Shown here in pieces: positions 1 to 9,769 of a stretch of 64,000 bases of DNA (its first letter is position 1; each line of letters opens with the position of its first letter). Where the stretch lies: contig JAJFJF010000017.1 of the NCBI GenBank assembly GCA_021774255.1, positions 20,702 to 84,701 on the forward strand, written 5' to 3'. The notes under the pieces are model-generated. The model was not told the DNA's origin and did no database searches. It saw only the letters and a program-made list of their open reading frames with translations. The translations under genes were made by a program, and so were the position numbers. The DNA is from Gammaproteobacteria bacterium. Lineage in GTDB: Bacteria > Pseudomonadota > Gammaproteobacteria > JAJFJF01.

Positions 1-1
1 G

Positions 2-1696
2 CTAGAGGTGACGGATAACGGCCGCGGCATGCCAACGGATATTCACCCTGAAGAGAAAGTCAGCGGCGTGGAACTTATTCTCACGCGCTTGCATGCCGGC
101 GGTAAATTTTCAGATAAAAATTATGAATTCTCGGGTGGCCTGCACGGTGTGGGCGTCTCGGTGGTCAATGCATTGTCGACGCAATTAGACGTCATCAGTC
201 GCCGCGAGGGCAAAGCCCACAAAATGACCTTTGCAGGGGGTGAAAAAACATCCGAGCTTAAAGTCATTGAAAAAGTCGGCAAACGTGAAACGGGCACCAC
301 CGTTCACTTTTGGCCCGATAAAAAATATTTTGATAGCCCGAAATTTTCTGTCTCGCGCTTAAAGCACATCTTGCGCGCAAAAGCCGTGCTGTGCCCTGGC
401 TTGCTGGTGACGTTTCATGATGAACACAACGACGAGCGTTGTGAATGGCAATATGAGCAAGGCCTCTCCGATTATTTATTAAGTGCATTAGACGGCTCAC
501 CTCGCTTACCGGACGAACCTTTTCTCGGCGATTTTAGCGGCAATACCGAGCATGCGACTTGGGCATTACTTTGGTTGCCGGAAGGCGGCGAAGCGATCAC
601 CGAAAGCTACGTGAATTTAGTGCCCACTGTACAAGGCGGCACACATGTCAACGGTTTGCGTAATGGCTTATTAGAAGCCATCCGTGAATTTTGTGAATAT
701 CGTAATTTGCTCCCGCGCGGCCTTAAATTTACGCCTGATGATATTTGGGAAAACGTGACCTATGTGTTGTCGGTCAAAATGAGCGATCCACAATTTGCCG
801 GGCAAACCAAAGAAAAACTCTCTTCACGGCAATCAGCCACCTTTGTGTCGGGCGTGGTCAAAGACGCGTTTAGTTTATGGATGAACCAGCATGTGGATCA
901 AAGCAAAAAGCTGGTGGAATTTCTTGTGGAGCGGGCGCAAGCCCGTTTGAAAACGGCGAAGAAAGTCGCACGTAAAAAAATCACCACCGGCCCGGCGCTG
1001 CCGGGCAAATTAGCCGATTGTTCGACACAAGATCCGGCGCGCAGTGAATTATTTTTAGTGGAAGGCGATTCTGCGGGTGGTTCCGCCAAGCAGGCGCGCG
1101 AAAGAGAATTTCAAGCGGTAATGCCGCTGCGCGGTAAAATTTTAAATTCTTGGGAAGTGGACCCCAGTCAAGTGCTGTCTTCTCAAGAAATTCATGATAT
1201 TGCCGTGGCCATCGGCTTAGACCCAGGCAGTGATGACTTAAGCGGTTTGCGTTATAGCAAAGTCTGTATTTTAGCGGATGCCGACTCCGACGGTTTGCAC
1301 ATCGCCACCTTGCTCTGTGCCTTATTTATGCGCCACTTTCATGCATTAGTTGTCGCCGGTCATGTATTCGTTGCCATGCCACCACTCTACCGAATTGATG
1401 TGGGCAAAGAAGTCTTTTATGCCTTGGACGAATCAGAAAAAGAAGGCGTACTGGATCGCATCGCTGCTGAAAAGAAAAAAGGCCAAGTGAATGTGCAGCG
1501 TTTTAAAGGGTTGGGTGAAATGAATCCCTTGCAGTTACGTGAAACGACCATGGCACCCGCCACACGCCGCTTGGTACAGCTGACTATCGATGACCAGAAG
1601 CAAACCGAAGCACTGTTTGATATGTTATTAGCCAAGAAACGCGCAAGTGACCGACGCAGCTGGCTCGAAACCAAAGGCGATCTCGCTGATTTTTAA
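2..1696 (+). CDS. parE: DNA topoisomerase IV subunit B (5' truncated by window edge)
   Basis: This is the ATPase subunit of topoisomerase IV, which with ParC decatenates daughter chromosomes. The reading frame is open from base 2, so the N-terminal ~65 residues, including part of the GHKL ATP-binding site, lie outside the window; the GTG at base 8 is internal. Visible are the ATP-lid stretch GGLHGVGVSVVNAL, the QTKEKL loop of the transducer domain, the TOPRIM motif EGDSAGGSAKQARERE (about residue 350 of the visible part) and the metal-binding DADSDG (about residue 424). The C-terminal RFKGLGEMNPLQLRETT and the final ETKGDLADF are typical of gammaproteobacterial ParE. The stop lies 17 nt before parC, so the two genes probably form one transcription unit. 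Confidence 0.97.
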   Translation, partial: LEVTDNGRGMPTDIHPEEKVSGVELILTRLHAGGKFSDKNYEFSGGLHGVGVSVVNALSTQLDVISRREGKAHKMTFAGGEKTSELKVIEKVGKRETGTTVHFWPDKKYFDSPKFSVSRLKHILRAKAVLCPGLLVTFHDEHNDERCEWQYEQGLSDYLLSALDGSPRLPDEPFLGDFSGNTEHATWALLWLPEGGEAITESYVNLVPTVQGGTHVNGLRNGLLEAIREFCEYRNLLPRGLKFTPDDIWENVTYVLSVKMSDPQFAGQTKEKLSSRQSATFVSGVVKDAFSLWMNQHVDQSKKLVEFLVERAQARLKTAKKVARKKITTGPALPGKLADCSTQDPARSELFLVEGDSAGGSAKQAREREFQAVMPLRGKILNSWEVDPSQVLSSQEIHDIAVAIGLDPGSDDLSGLRYSKVCILADADSDGLHIATLLCALFMRHFHALVVAGHVFVAMPPLYRIDVGKEVFYALDESEKEGVLDRIAAEKKKGQVNVQRFKGLGEMNPLQLRETTMAPATRRLVQLTIDDQKQTEALFDMLLAKKRASDRRSWLETKGDLADF

Positions 1697-1713
1697 TATA
1701 AGCACAGACCACT

Positions 1714-3957
1714 ATGAATGATATTGTTGATTTAGAAGGCATCGAAACGCATCCGTTAAAAGATTTTACGGAAAAAGCGTATTTGAATTATTCAATGTAC
1801 GTGATCTTAGATCGTGCCTTGCCACATGTCGCCGATGGCTTGAAGCCCGTGCAGCGCCGTATCGTGTACGCGATGTCTGAGTTGGGCTTAAAAAACACCG
1901 CCAAATTTAAAAAATCGGCCCGTACTGTCGGTGATGTGCTGGGTAAATTCCATCCGCACGGCGATTCTGCGTGCTATGAAGCCATGGTATTAATGGCACA
2001 ACCTTTTTCATATCGCTACCCATTAGTCGATGGCCAGGGCAACTGGGGGTCACCAGACGATCCAAAATCTTTTGCCGCCATGCGGTACACGGAGTCACGC
2101 CTGTCGCCTTATGCCGAAGTACTGCTCAGTGAATTAGGCGCTGGCACCGTGGATTGGACCCCTAATTTTGATGGCACGCTCGACGAACCTGAGCGCCTGC
2201 CTGCGCGCTTGCCCAATATTTTATTAAACGGCACGACGGGGATTGCCGTGGGGATGTCAACGGATATCCCGCCGCATAATTTACGCGAAGTGGCCAACGC
2301 CTGCGTGCACCTTTTAGATAAGCCGAAAGCCACGCTGGCAGATTTAGCGAAACTTTTACCAGGGCCTGACTTCCCAACAGAAGCGGAAATCATTACGCCT
2401 GCCGCTGATTTGCGAAAACTCTACGAAACGGGCAATGGCTCTTTAAAAATGCGCGCAATCTATCGCCGCGAGCAAGATGAAATTATTGTCACCGCCTTAC
2501 CGCATCAAGCCTCTCCCGCTAAAATATTAGAGCAAATTGCGCAGCAAATGCAGACAAAGAAATTGCCGCAAATTGTAGACCTGCGTGATGAGTCCGATCA
2601 TGAGAATCCCACACGTTTGATTTTAGTGCCTCGTTCTAACCGCATTGATGTCGAAGAAGTGATGAACCACTTGTTTGCGACGACCGATTTAGAGAAAAGC
2701 TATCGCGTTAATCTGAATATGATTGGCCTAGATGGCCGCCCGCAGGTCAAAGGCTTGCTCACCATTCTAAATGAGTGGTTACGTTACCGCACGGATACCG
2801 TCACACGCCGCCTGCAGTATCGTTTAGACAAAGTGTTAGCGCGCCTGCATATTCTCGATGGCTTGCTCGCGGCTTATTTGAATATTGACGAAGTCATCAA
2901 CATCATTCGCACCGAAGACAAGCCAAAAGTGGTCTTGATGAAGCGTTTTGACTTGAGTGATAAACAGGCCGAAGCGATCCTTGAAATTAAATTACGCCAA
3001 TTAGCGAAGCTGGAAGAAATTAAAATCCGCGGCGAACAAGACGAGCTGAATGCTGAACGCGAGATGTTAGAAAAAACACTGGCGTCAAAAACACGTCTCA
3101 AGACCCTCATCAAAAAAGAAATTGAAGCCGATGCGAAAAAATACGGCGACAATCGTCGTTCACCGCTGGTGGAACGCCGTGAAGCGCAAGCGTTAAAAGC
3201 CACCACACAAGTGCCTGCTGATCCAGTGACCGTGATTTTATCGGAAAAAGGTTGGATACGTGCCGGTAAAGGCCATGAAATTGATCCACAAACCTTAAGC
3301 TATAAAGCAGGCGATCATTTCTTGGTCGCCGCGCAAGGCAAGAGCAATCAATACGCCACCTTTTTAGATAGCACAGGGCGCAGCTACGCCCTGCTCGCGC
3401 ATGGCCTGCCTTCTGCTCGCGGCCAGGGCGACCCGCTCACCAGTCGTCTCACACCGCCTAGCGGCGCACGCTTTAGGGGGATGCTGATGGAAGAACCCGA
3501 GCAGCAAATCGTGCTCGCAACGGATGCCGGCTATGGTTTTATTGCCAAACTCAGCGACCTCTTTACCAAAAACAAAAGCGGGAAAACAGTACTCAAAGTG
3601 CCAAAGGGCAGTGAAGTGCTGCCGCCGCTCACCCTTGGCAATTTAAAAACAGATTATCTGGCCAGCGTAACCAACACCGGTCGTTTATTGATTTTCCCAT
3701 TGAATGTCTTGCCGGAGCTCGCGCGCGGTAAAGGCAATAAGATCATCAATATTCCTGCTGCCAAAGTGGCTGCGCGTGAAGAATATGTCGTTGCCATGGC
3801 GATTTTACCCGATAAAGGTGAACTGAACTTTAAATCGGGTCGCCGTAAGCTACAGGTGAAATTTAAAGATCTGAAACACTATTTTGGCGAGCGCGGCCGT
3901 CGTGGCCTAAAATTACCTCGGGGCTTCCAAAAAGTCGACTCGATGGAAGCACAATAG
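1714..3957 (+). CDS. parC: DNA topoisomerase IV subunit A
   Basis: The breakage-reunion subunit of topoisomerase IV, 747 aa, close to the usual length. The catalytic tyrosine is Tyr125 in [10 protein letters not shown]. The quinolone-resistance region reads [12 protein letters not shown] with Ser85 and Glu89, the residues found in fluoroquinolone-sensitive ParC proteins. A coiled-coil tower region follows at about residues 380-500. The C-terminal beta-pinwheel begins near residue 500 ([15 protein letters not shown] is its first blade). The start is the first ATG after parE, 17 nt downstream of its stop. Confidence 0.98.
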   Translation: MNDIVDLEGIETHPLKDFTEKAYLNYSMYVILDRALPHVADGLKPVQRRIVYAMSELGLKNTAKFKKSARTVGDVLGKFHPHGDSACYEAMVLMAQPFSYRYPLVDGQGNWGSPDDPKSFAAMRYTESRLSPYAEVLLSELGAGTVDWTPNFDGTLDEPERLPARLPNILLNGTTGIAVGMSTDIPPHNLREVANACVHLLDKPKATLADLAKLLPGPDFPTEAEIITPAADLRKLYETGNGSLKMRAIYRREQDEIIVTALPHQASPAKILEQIAQQMQTKKLPQIVDLRDESDHENPTRLILVPRSNRIDVEEVMNHLFATTDLEKSYRVNLNMIGLDGRPQVKGLLTILNEWLRYRTDTVTRRLQYRLDKVLARLHILDGLLAAYLNIDEVINIIRTEDKPKVVLMKRFDLSDKQAEAILEIKLRQLAKLEEIKIRGEQDELNAEREMLEKTLASKTRLKTLIKKEIEADAKKYGDNRRSPLVERREAQALKATTQVPADPVTVILSEKGWIRAGKGHEIDPQTLSYKAGDHFLVAAQGKSNQYATFLDSTGRSYALLAHGLPSARGQGDPLTSRLTPPSGARFRGMLMEEPEQQIVLATDAGYGFIAKLSDLFTKNKSGKTVLKVPKGSEVLPPLTLGNLKTDYLASVTNTGRLLIFPLNVLPELARGKGNKIINIPAAKVAAREEYVVAMAILPDKGELNFKSGRRKLQVKFKDLKHYFGERGRRGLKLPRGFQKVDSMEAQ

Positions 3958-3990
3958 AAAACTTTATTTTTGCATCTACAGGGATACGTT

Positions 3991-5178
3991 ATGCAAGCTG
4001 CCAGCAACGCGCATTTAGCGCTGCTCAAGAAAAATCATATTTTTCAAGGTGTAAACGAAGAAGATCTTCAGCAAATTTTGGCGGCCTCCTCCGAGCGCGT
4101 GTTAGCACCTGGCGAGTATTTAGTAGAAGAAGGCAGCCAAGCCAATAGTATTTTTATTATTGTTCATGGTCAGGTTGAGATAGTCAAAGCCTATGGCGAA
4201 CCCAAAACCGTGCATCGGCTGACAACACTCTCCACGGGTGACACGGTTGGTGAAATCGCCTTTATCGACCAAGGTGTGCGCTCAGCGGGCGTACGCGCAC
4301 TCACCCCAACAACAGCACTGCGCATACCCGTTTCGGCGCTACACAGATTGCAAGCCAGCCCACAGACCTACCAAACCCTCCTCGCTGAAATAGCAAAAGG
4401 CGCTGCCCAGCGCCTGCGCGCAATGAATACAACGACCACCATCGCCTTACAGCAAGCACTCTCCATCTCCCATGCGCGCCTTTTAATGGGGAAGATGATA
4501 ATACACATTGTTGTTATCTTAAGCTTGTTGATGTTTTCTGTCAGTGGCTTAAGTATATTGGCAGACACACTCCCTCACACCACTTATGTCACCCTTCCTT
4601 TGGGCATGATTATTGCACTGTCAGTTGCATTAGTCCTTCGTGCAACGGGGCTCCCCTGGCGTGAATTTGGTATGACCACACAGCATTGGCGGCGCGCGTG
4701 TGTGGAAGCGATATTGTGGACCTTACCTATACTGCTACTTATTTCATTAGCCAAAGGTTTGATGATTGCATTCATCCCTTATTTTCAAGGCAAGCCGCTC
4801 TTTGCGCTATTACCTTGTATTGATCCCACTATGTGCCTTGCAAGCCAACTTAGCTTCACCCATTGGTTAATGCTCATCGCACTTTATGTCTTTCTGGTGT
4901 GCCCTGTACAAGAATTTATTGTGCGTTCCGGTCTACAAGTCTGCTTGACGAGGTTTTTGCCGGGAAAGCATAATGTGCTCGCGGCCATTCTCGTCTCCAA
5001 TCTCATATTTGCTTCTGCACATCTTTTTATCTCTTTGCCTATCGCTATTCTTTCTTTTTTCCCTGGCTTATTCCTAGGATGGTTATTTCATCGCCAACAT
5101 AGCCTAATCGGTGTGACCGTTGCGCATGCGATGATAGGCATTTGGTCACTGTCTGTTTTACAAATAGGTGCCCTATGA
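3991..5178 (+). CDS. Cyclic nucleotide-binding domain fused to CPBP-like membrane protein
   Basis: 395 aa from the ATG at 3991, preceded by AGGGA at 6 nt spacing; an in-frame TTG at 3970 is less likely. Residues ~10-130 are a cyclic nucleotide-binding domain: GEYLVEEGSQANSIFIIVHG followed by a phosphate-binding cassette (GEIAFIDQGVRSAGV) that keeps the Glu and Arg used to bind cAMP. About six hydrophobic segments follow from residue ~165. The C-terminal part resembles the CPBP (CAAX protease/bacteriocin-processing) family, with QEFIVR in place of EExxxR, FASAH matching FxxxH, and HAMIG in place of HxxxN. Two expected catalytic positions are therefore changed and protease activity is doubtful. 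The stop overlaps the next gene's ATG (ATGA), suggesting translational coupling. Confidence 0.8.
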   Translation: MQAASNAHLALLKKNHIFQGVNEEDLQQILAASSERVLAPGEYLVEEGSQANSIFIIVHGQVEIVKAYGEPKTVHRLTTLSTGDTVGEIAFIDQGVRSAGVRALTPTTALRIPVSALHRLQASPQTYQTLLAEIAKGAAQRLRAMNTTTTIALQQALSISHARLLMGKMIIHIVVILSLLMFSVSGLSILADTLPHTTYVTLPLGMIIALSVALVLRATGLPWREFGMTTQHWRRACVEAILWTLPILLLISLAKGLMIAFIPYFQGKPLFALLPCIDPTMCLASQLSFTHWLMLIALYVFLVCPVQEFIVRSGLQVCLTRFLPGKHNVLAAILVSNLIFASAHLFISLPIAILSFFPGLFLGWLFHRQHSLIGVTVAHAMIGIWSLSVLQIGAL

Positions 5179-6014
5179 GCACGCACAATATGACTATTCG
5201 TTTTTGGGGCGTGCGCGGTTCGCAACCTGTTTCTGGCGATAAAACTATCCGCTACGGTGGTAATACTTCATGCATTGAAATACGCTGTGACGACAGCCTC
5301 ATTATTCTTGACGCAGGCACAGGGATCACTAACCTCGGCAATCGTCTTCAAGACGCCCCGCATTCTGATATACATTTATTTTTAACGCACACACATTTTG
5401 ATCACATCAACGGCTTTCCTTTTTTTAAGCCCTTGCATAAAAAAACGCAGTCCCTCACCCTTTGGGCCGGCCATCTCTCTGAAGGAAAAACGATTCAGTC
5501 TACACTTGAAACACTACTCAGCCCTGCCTTTTTCCCTGTTCCTTTACCTAAGCTGAAAGCCAATATCGTGTTTAAAGACTTTAAAGTAGGCGAAACATTT
5601 TCATCTCATGAAAATATTTTGGTGAATACCATTGCGCTGAATCATCCTGGCGGCGCAACCGGTTATCGCATTCATTATCACGGTCATGCTATTTGTTATA
5701 TCACGGATATGGAACATACGTCGCAGGCACCTGATCCGGCGCTTGTCAAATTTGTAGAGCAGGCTGATATCTTAATCTACGATGCGAGTTATGCGGATGA
5801 AGAATTTGAAAAATACATCGGTTGGGGACACTCCACCTGGCAGCAAGGTGCACGGCTAGCAGAAAAAGCAAATGTGTCGCAATATATCCCTACACACCAC
5901 TACCCTGGGCGCACTGATGACGAACTCGACGCATTGCAAAAAAAATTATCTGCTTGGCTGCCTAATGCACTCTTTGCAAAAGAAGGGTTAACCATCACCT
6001 TACGAACGCCGTGA
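5175..6014 (+). CDS. Metallo-beta-lactamase-fold hydrolase
   Basis: 279 aa from the ATG at 5175, which overlaps the preceding stop by 4 nt. The N-terminal IRFWGVRGSQP...YGGNTSC signature is that of a soluble MBL-fold subfamily, followed by the zinc motif THTHFDHINGF. Later metal ligands are likely the His in LNHPGGATGYRI, the Asp in LIYDASYADEE and the His pair in IPTHHYPG. No signal peptide, so cytoplasmic. The substrate cannot be read from the sequence. Its coupling to a cNMP-binding protein and a convergent adenylate cyclase makes a role in cyclic-nucleotide turnover plausible, but this is inference. The 3' end overlaps the cyclase 3' end by 15 nt. Confidence 0.85.
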   Translation: MSTHNMTIRFWGVRGSQPVSGDKTIRYGGNTSCIEIRCDDSLIILDAGTGITNLGNRLQDAPHSDIHLFLTHTHFDHINGFPFFKPLHKKTQSLTLWAGHLSEGKTIQSTLETLLSPAFFPVPLPKLKANIVFKDFKVGETFSSHENILVNTIALNHPGGATGYRIHYHGHAICYITDMEHTSQAPDPALVKFVEQADILIYDASYADEEFEKYIGWGHSTWQQGARLAEKANVSQYIPTHHYPGRTDDELDALQKKLSAWLPNALFAKEGLTITLRTP

Positions 6015-6707
6015 TGTTAAAATATAAGCTTTTATTCTTTCGCCACCTTTCTTAACCCTTTTATCTCTCTCTTCAAAAAAGAAATCCTGCTTTAGATACT
6101 CGTAGCTGCTTTCTGAAACCTGTATTCTATTATCTTCACCTTCTGATTCCATGCGGCTGGCCAAATTCACGGTTTCGCCCCATACATCATAACTCAGTTT
6201 TTTCTTGCCAATGACACCGGCCACCACAGGGCCTGAACTGATCCCAATGCGTATATCATATCGTGCATGCTGTTCTTTATTGTAGTTCGCCACAAAATCT
6301 AGCATTTCTAATGCCAGCTCAGCAGCGACCCTAGCATGGTTGCTACGATGCTCAGGCACACCCGCAACTGCCATATAAGCGTCACCAATCGTTTTAATTT
6401 TTTCAATGCCCCATTTTTCCGTTAAATCATCGAAGTGTGAAAAGAGTTCATTTAATATTTCAACGACTGTTTCAGGAGGGTAAGTAGCAGAGAGCTCATT
6501 AAAATTAACAATATCCGCAAAAACCACAGACACATCTGGGTAAGCTTCTGCAATCAATATTTTGCCAGACTTTAACTGCTCAACAATCGAAGCCGGCAGC
6601 ACATTCGACAATAGTTTTTCGCTCACATGACAAGAGTGGCCTAGCGCAAATAGCTTGTGTGCTGCGTCTCCCAAACTTTGTAATAATTTTTGATAAGGCA
6701 TATTCAT
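6000..6707 (-). CDS. Class III adenylate cyclase, catalytic domain only
   Basis: 235 aa, nearly all of it a class III nucleotide cyclase homology domain (residues ~50-230). The two metal-binding aspartates are in VVFADIVNF and IKTIGDAYMA. The Lys before TIGDAY and the Asp in YDVWGETVNLASRM are the adenine-selecting residues, so ATP is the likely substrate. The Arg in NLASRM is the transition-state arginine. Only ~50 residues precede the domain and there is no membrane segment or recognisable sensor domain. It is convergent with the MBL hydrolase and divergent from apaG. With the cNMP-binding protein two genes away, it may supply a local cAMP signal. Confidence 0.9.
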   Translation of the reverse strand: MNMPYQKLLQSLGDAAHKLFALGHSCHVSEKLLSNVLPASIVEQLKSGKILIAEAYPDVSVVFADIVNFNELSATYPPETVVEILNELFSHFDDLTEKWGIEKIKTIGDAYMAVAGVPEHRSNHARVAAELALEMLDFVANYNKEQHARYDIRIGISSGPVVAGVIGKKKLSYDVWGETVNLASRMESEGEDNRIQVSESSYEYLKQDFFFEERDKRVKKGGERIKAYILTSRRS

Positions 6708-6835
6708 CGTATATTGCGTCCTGCATTTTCTTTATAATGCGATTATCATTAATTATAGGATCACTTTCAGATTCGATTTGAGTTTTCTCAAAAATATTAA
6801 GTCTGATTATCTTAAAATATGCTTGGAAAAACCCA

Positions 6836-7216
6836 ATGGTTCAATTAGCGCAAGACATTAACATTTCGGTAAAAACCCACTACTTGGCTGAGCAGTCCCA
6901 ACCGGACAATAATCATTACGCTTTTGCGTATACCATTACGATCGAAAATGCAGGCGACACTCCTATCCGACTCATCGCCCGTAATTGGATTATCACGGAT
7001 GGCAACGGCAAGGTGGAAGAAGTGCACGGGATCGGCGTGGTCGGCGAGCAACCTTATTTAACCCCCGGCAAGCCATTTAAATATACTAGCCATGCCACAC
7101 TGGAAACCCCCGTGGGCACCATGCACGGCAGTTACCAAATGCAAACCGACACCGGCGAAGTATTTGAAGTGGCTATTGAGCCTTTTCGTCTGGCAGTACC
7201 ACACACTTTACACTAA
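6836..7216 (+). CDS. apaG: ApaG family protein
   Basis: 126 aa, the full length of the family. It shows the fibronectin-III-like ApaG fold with the conserved NWIITDGNGKVEEVHGIGV, GEQPYLTPGK and GTMHGSYQM stretches. The biochemical role of ApaG is not settled; it is usually encoded next to apaH. The stop lies 14 nt before apaH, which fits an apaG-apaH operon. The 128-bp gap to the divergent cyclase must hold both promoters; I could not pick out a convincing -35/-10 pair. Confidence 0.95.
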   Translation: MVQLAQDINISVKTHYLAEQSQPDNNHYAFAYTITIENAGDTPIRLIARNWIITDGNGKVEEVHGIGVVGEQPYLTPGKPFKYTSHATLETPVGTMHGSYQMQTDTGEVFEVAIEPFRLAVPHTLH

Positions 7217-7230
7217 TACATCATACAATT

Positions 7231-8082
7231 ATGGCTACCTATGTTATCGGCGATCTCCAAGGCTGTTTTGATGAGCTCATGGCCTTGCTTGAAAGTATTC
7301 ACTTTGATGAGAAAAAAGATTGCTTGTGGTTTGCGGGCGATTTAGTGAACCGTGGCCCGAAATCACTTGAAACATTGCGCTTCATTAAACAGCTTCCCCA
7401 AAATACGGTCGTGGTACTTGGGAATCATGATCTCCACCTACTGCGGGTTGCTGCAGGCAAAACTCCACTTTTTCCTGATGACACCTTAGAGGCGATTTTA
7501 GCTGCCCCCGATCGCAATGACCTCATCAATTGGTTACGCCAACAACCTGTTTTGTATTTTGACGAACAAAAAAAGACACTGCTCGTGCACGCCGGCCTTG
7601 CTCCACAATGGAATTTAGCCACCGCACAACGCTACGCAGCAGAACTCGAAGCCTTTTTGCGCAGCGATGACTATCAAGAAAATATTGAGCAATTGTTTTT
7701 GCCTATTGATCATTTTCAAAATAACGTATCTGAATGGCAGCGACTCAGCATGATAGCCAATTATTTCACCCGCATACGTCTTTGCGATAAAAAAGGACGT
7801 CTTGTCCCACTTATCGAAGGTGAACTCCCTAAAGGCATTTACCCTTGGTATGCCTGCCCGGGTCGTGCACTCGAAAAAGAGTTCACGGTGGTATTTGGCC
7901 ACTGGGCAGCACTCAAAGGCACCACCCATGTCGATCGCATTCAAAATATTGATACCGGCTGTGTGTGGGGTGGCAGTTTAACGGCGCTTCGCTTAGACGA
8001 TATGCAACGCTTTGACGTGGGCTGCCCGTCCTATGGCGAAGTATCTACCGCCAGTCGACATAACGCCTCGTTAGAAAATTAA
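7231..8082 (+). CDS. apaH: Symmetrical bis(5'-nucleosyl)-tetraphosphatase (Ap4A hydrolase)
   Basis: 283 aa metallophosphoesterase that splits Ap4A into two ADP. Motifs in order: YVIGDLQGCFDEL (GDxQG metal ligands), FAGDLVNRGP (GDxVNRG), VVLGNHDLHLL (GNHD) and LLVHAGLAPQW (HAG). FGHWAALKG and NIDTGCVWGG complete the site near the C-terminus. It is the second gene of the apaG-apaH pair. Its stop lies 2 nt from the 3' end of a convergent HIT-family hydrolase, so two enzymes of dinucleoside polyphosphate or nucleoside phosphoramidate metabolism abut. Confidence 0.96.
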   Translation: MATYVIGDLQGCFDELMALLESIHFDEKKDCLWFAGDLVNRGPKSLETLRFIKQLPQNTVVVLGNHDLHLLRVAAGKTPLFPDDTLEAILAAPDRNDLINWLRQQPVLYFDEQKKTLLVHAGLAPQWNLATAQRYAAELEAFLRSDDYQENIEQLFLPIDHFQNNVSEWQRLSMIANYFTRIRLCDKKGRLVPLIEGELPKGIYPWYACPGRALEKEFTVVFGHWAALKGTTHVDRIQNIDTGCVWGGSLTALRLDDMQRFDVGCPSYGEVSTASRHNASLEN

Positions 8083-8084
8083 GC

Positions 8085-8444
8085 TCACATAACGGTCAAC
8101 TTACTGCCGCCCAAAATGTGAGCGTGCAAATGATTCACCAATTGCCCGCCTGCTGGCCCGGTATTAATCACAGTACGAAAACCTTCTGGCAAACCTTGCT
8201 CACGTGCAATTTTTGAGAGCTGCATCATCAAGTGACTGATGAGCGCGCTGTTGTCGGGTTGCAATGTTGCTAAGCTGGTAATGTGCTGCCGCGGCACCGC
8301 CAAAATATGGATCTTGGCTTTAGGTGAGATATCTTTAAAGGCGATAATGCGATCGTCTTCATATACTTTTTCGGCCGGCAATTCGCCATTCACAATTTTA
8401 CAAAAAATGCAGTCTGGGGCTGGCATGGCGTTCACTCCGTTCAT
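8085..8444 (-). CDS. HIT family hydrolase (HinT-like)
   Basis: 119 aa histidine-triad protein, the size of HinT purine nucleoside phosphoramidases. CIFCKIVNGELP near the N-terminus and the triad HLHAHILGG at the C-terminus are intact. The first ATG (8444) has GAGG 8 nt upstream. A second ATG at codon 7 (8426) has GGAG at a similar spacing and would give the N-terminus MPAPDCIFC, more typical of the family, so the start is ambiguous. Convergent with apaH. Confidence 0.93.
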   Translation of the reverse strand: MNGVNAMPAPDCIFCKIVNGELPAEKVYEDDRIIAFKDISPKAKIHILAVPRQHITSLATLQPDNSALISHLMMQLSKIAREQGLPEGFRTVINTGPAGGQLVNHLHAHILGGSKLTVM

Positions 8445-8568
8445 ATTAATCGCCTCATCATAACATTCTCTTCTTTTTAATTAAATACAATCACTTAGCC
8501 TATGAGGCTGACTTTTGCTCCACTTCGACTCACGATAATTGCAACAAAAATGTAAAAATTGAAAAAAT

Positions 8569-8599
8569 TTACATCTCAATGTTACGCCATATGTAGAGA
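8569..8599 (+). promoter_or_regulatory. Accessory-gene box 1 (ACCT-N5-TGTTAC type)
   Basis: TTACAT, 5 bases, TGTTACGCCATATG and TAGAGA. It matches eight other copies in the window and lies 35 nt upstream of the ATG at 8635, pointing into that gene. One base differs from the ACCT consensus (ACAT). Whether it is a transcription-factor site or an alternative sigma promoter cannot be told from sequence. Confidence 0.65.
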
Positions 8600-8634
8600 A
8601 AGAGAAATTGAAAATCATTCACACCGTTTTACTC

Positions 8635-9600
8635 ATGAATATCAAAGAACAATCCCTCGCCGCTCCCTTGGTGGCATGCCGCACAAAGGGCGTCAAGGCA
8701 AGCGCTTCGCTTGCACGGCTTTCTAAAAATGATCCGGCAAACACCCATGAAGCCATCACCATAGCCCTTAGGCAACTTGTTCAGGCTGCTACTGAGATTG
8801 TGCCTATCTTCCGCCAGTACATTGCGGCCTCAGAACAAAAGAATACAAACATTGACCAAAACATTACTTGCTATGAGACACTCAAAGCCAAACTTGATGC
8901 GGCCCAGGCTGCTGTCGATGACACTCAAGATGATGCTACTGCACGCAAGGTGGCTTTCGACACTTTTACCATTTTTGATAGTGCCCTCGAGGCACTCCAC
9001 ATTGGCGCCACTCTTGCTCTTGAAGGCAGAGTGGCTAATAAGATTGGTACACTTCCTCCCCTACTTGAGGATGCCAAAAAGAGGCTTTCCAATGAAGGAC
9101 TTTCCGAAAAAGAAAAAGCTAACATTGAAGCTGAAATCAAGATGGGCACCGAGGCACTTGCCATCTACAATGAAGCCCTGCCGCTGATTCAAAATCAGCT
9201 CCGTCACAAAGAGGAATTTGAACGAAAAACGGCTGAGCTCTGCACCATGATTACAGAACAACTCCTTCCTCAACTCGAAGAGGACCTCGCAGCAGGAAAA
9301 GACAATGAGAGACAAACGCTTCTCCAGAGCAATGTTGACGAGTTGAAGGCAGCAGTCGAGTCTAAGCATCATGAGACAATAAGGGCTGCTTTGGAAAATG
9401 CTTTATCGCGTTTCGAGCAGCAGGAGGCACCTCAACCGACACTTCGTCGTATCGAGACTGATTACAATCCTGGGCCGGAAGATGAGGTGAGGAGGAGGCT
9501 TATTGAGCAAGCCCTCAGACAGAACCCTGGTGCCTTCGATCCACCTCCGGATGGTGGTGTCAAGGTCCTCTTTCTTTCCGGCCTGCCGCCCTCTCAATAA
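8635..9600 (+). CDS. Unrecognised helical/coiled-coil protein, candidate effector
   Basis: 321 aa from the ATG at 8635; an in-frame TTG at 8608 would add nine residues but lies within the leader. I do not recognise a family. The protein is rich in Ala, Glu, Lys and Leu with long predicted helices (about residues 70-110, 130-200 and 205-260) and no signal peptide or membrane segment. The C-terminus is Pro-rich (GAFDPPPDGGVK and SGLPPSQ). It carries the shared upstream box and a downstream AT palindrome at 9770, so it belongs to the same regulated set as the large accessory proteins. Export or effector function is inference only. Confidence 0.7.
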   Translation: MNIKEQSLAAPLVACRTKGVKASASLARLSKNDPANTHEAITIALRQLVQAATEIVPIFRQYIAASEQKNTNIDQNITCYETLKAKLDAAQAAVDDTQDDATARKVAFDTFTIFDSALEALHIGATLALEGRVANKIGTLPPLLEDAKKRLSNEGLSEKEKANIEAEIKMGTEALAIYNEALPLIQNQLRHKEEFERKTAELCTMITEQLLPQLEEDLAAGKDNERQTLLQSNVDELKAAVESKHHETIRAALENALSRFEQQEAPQPTLRRIETDYNPGPEDEVRRRLIEQALRQNPGAFDPPPDGGVKVLFLSGLPPSQ

Positions 9601-9769
9601 GCCACAACACATGACTTCTGCCTTTGGTGGCCCACCAAGAGGTCCCCAGCAGCATTCTTTTTTCGTTACTTTTTTTAAGAGTGGTCTCGACCGCAAAATG
9701 CAACACGCCAAACGGAGTGTGGGCATTATGCAAGGTTGAGGACACCTTTTTTTAAAAAAACCAAATTAA

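Noticed and set aside
1714..3957. A quinolone-resistance change in ParC
   Set aside because: Ser85 and Glu89 are the residues found in sensitive enzymes.
9503..9745. Small ORFs on both strands after the helical protein gene
   Set aside because: They overlap the end of a better-supported gene, lack ribosome-binding sites and show no recognisable protein features.
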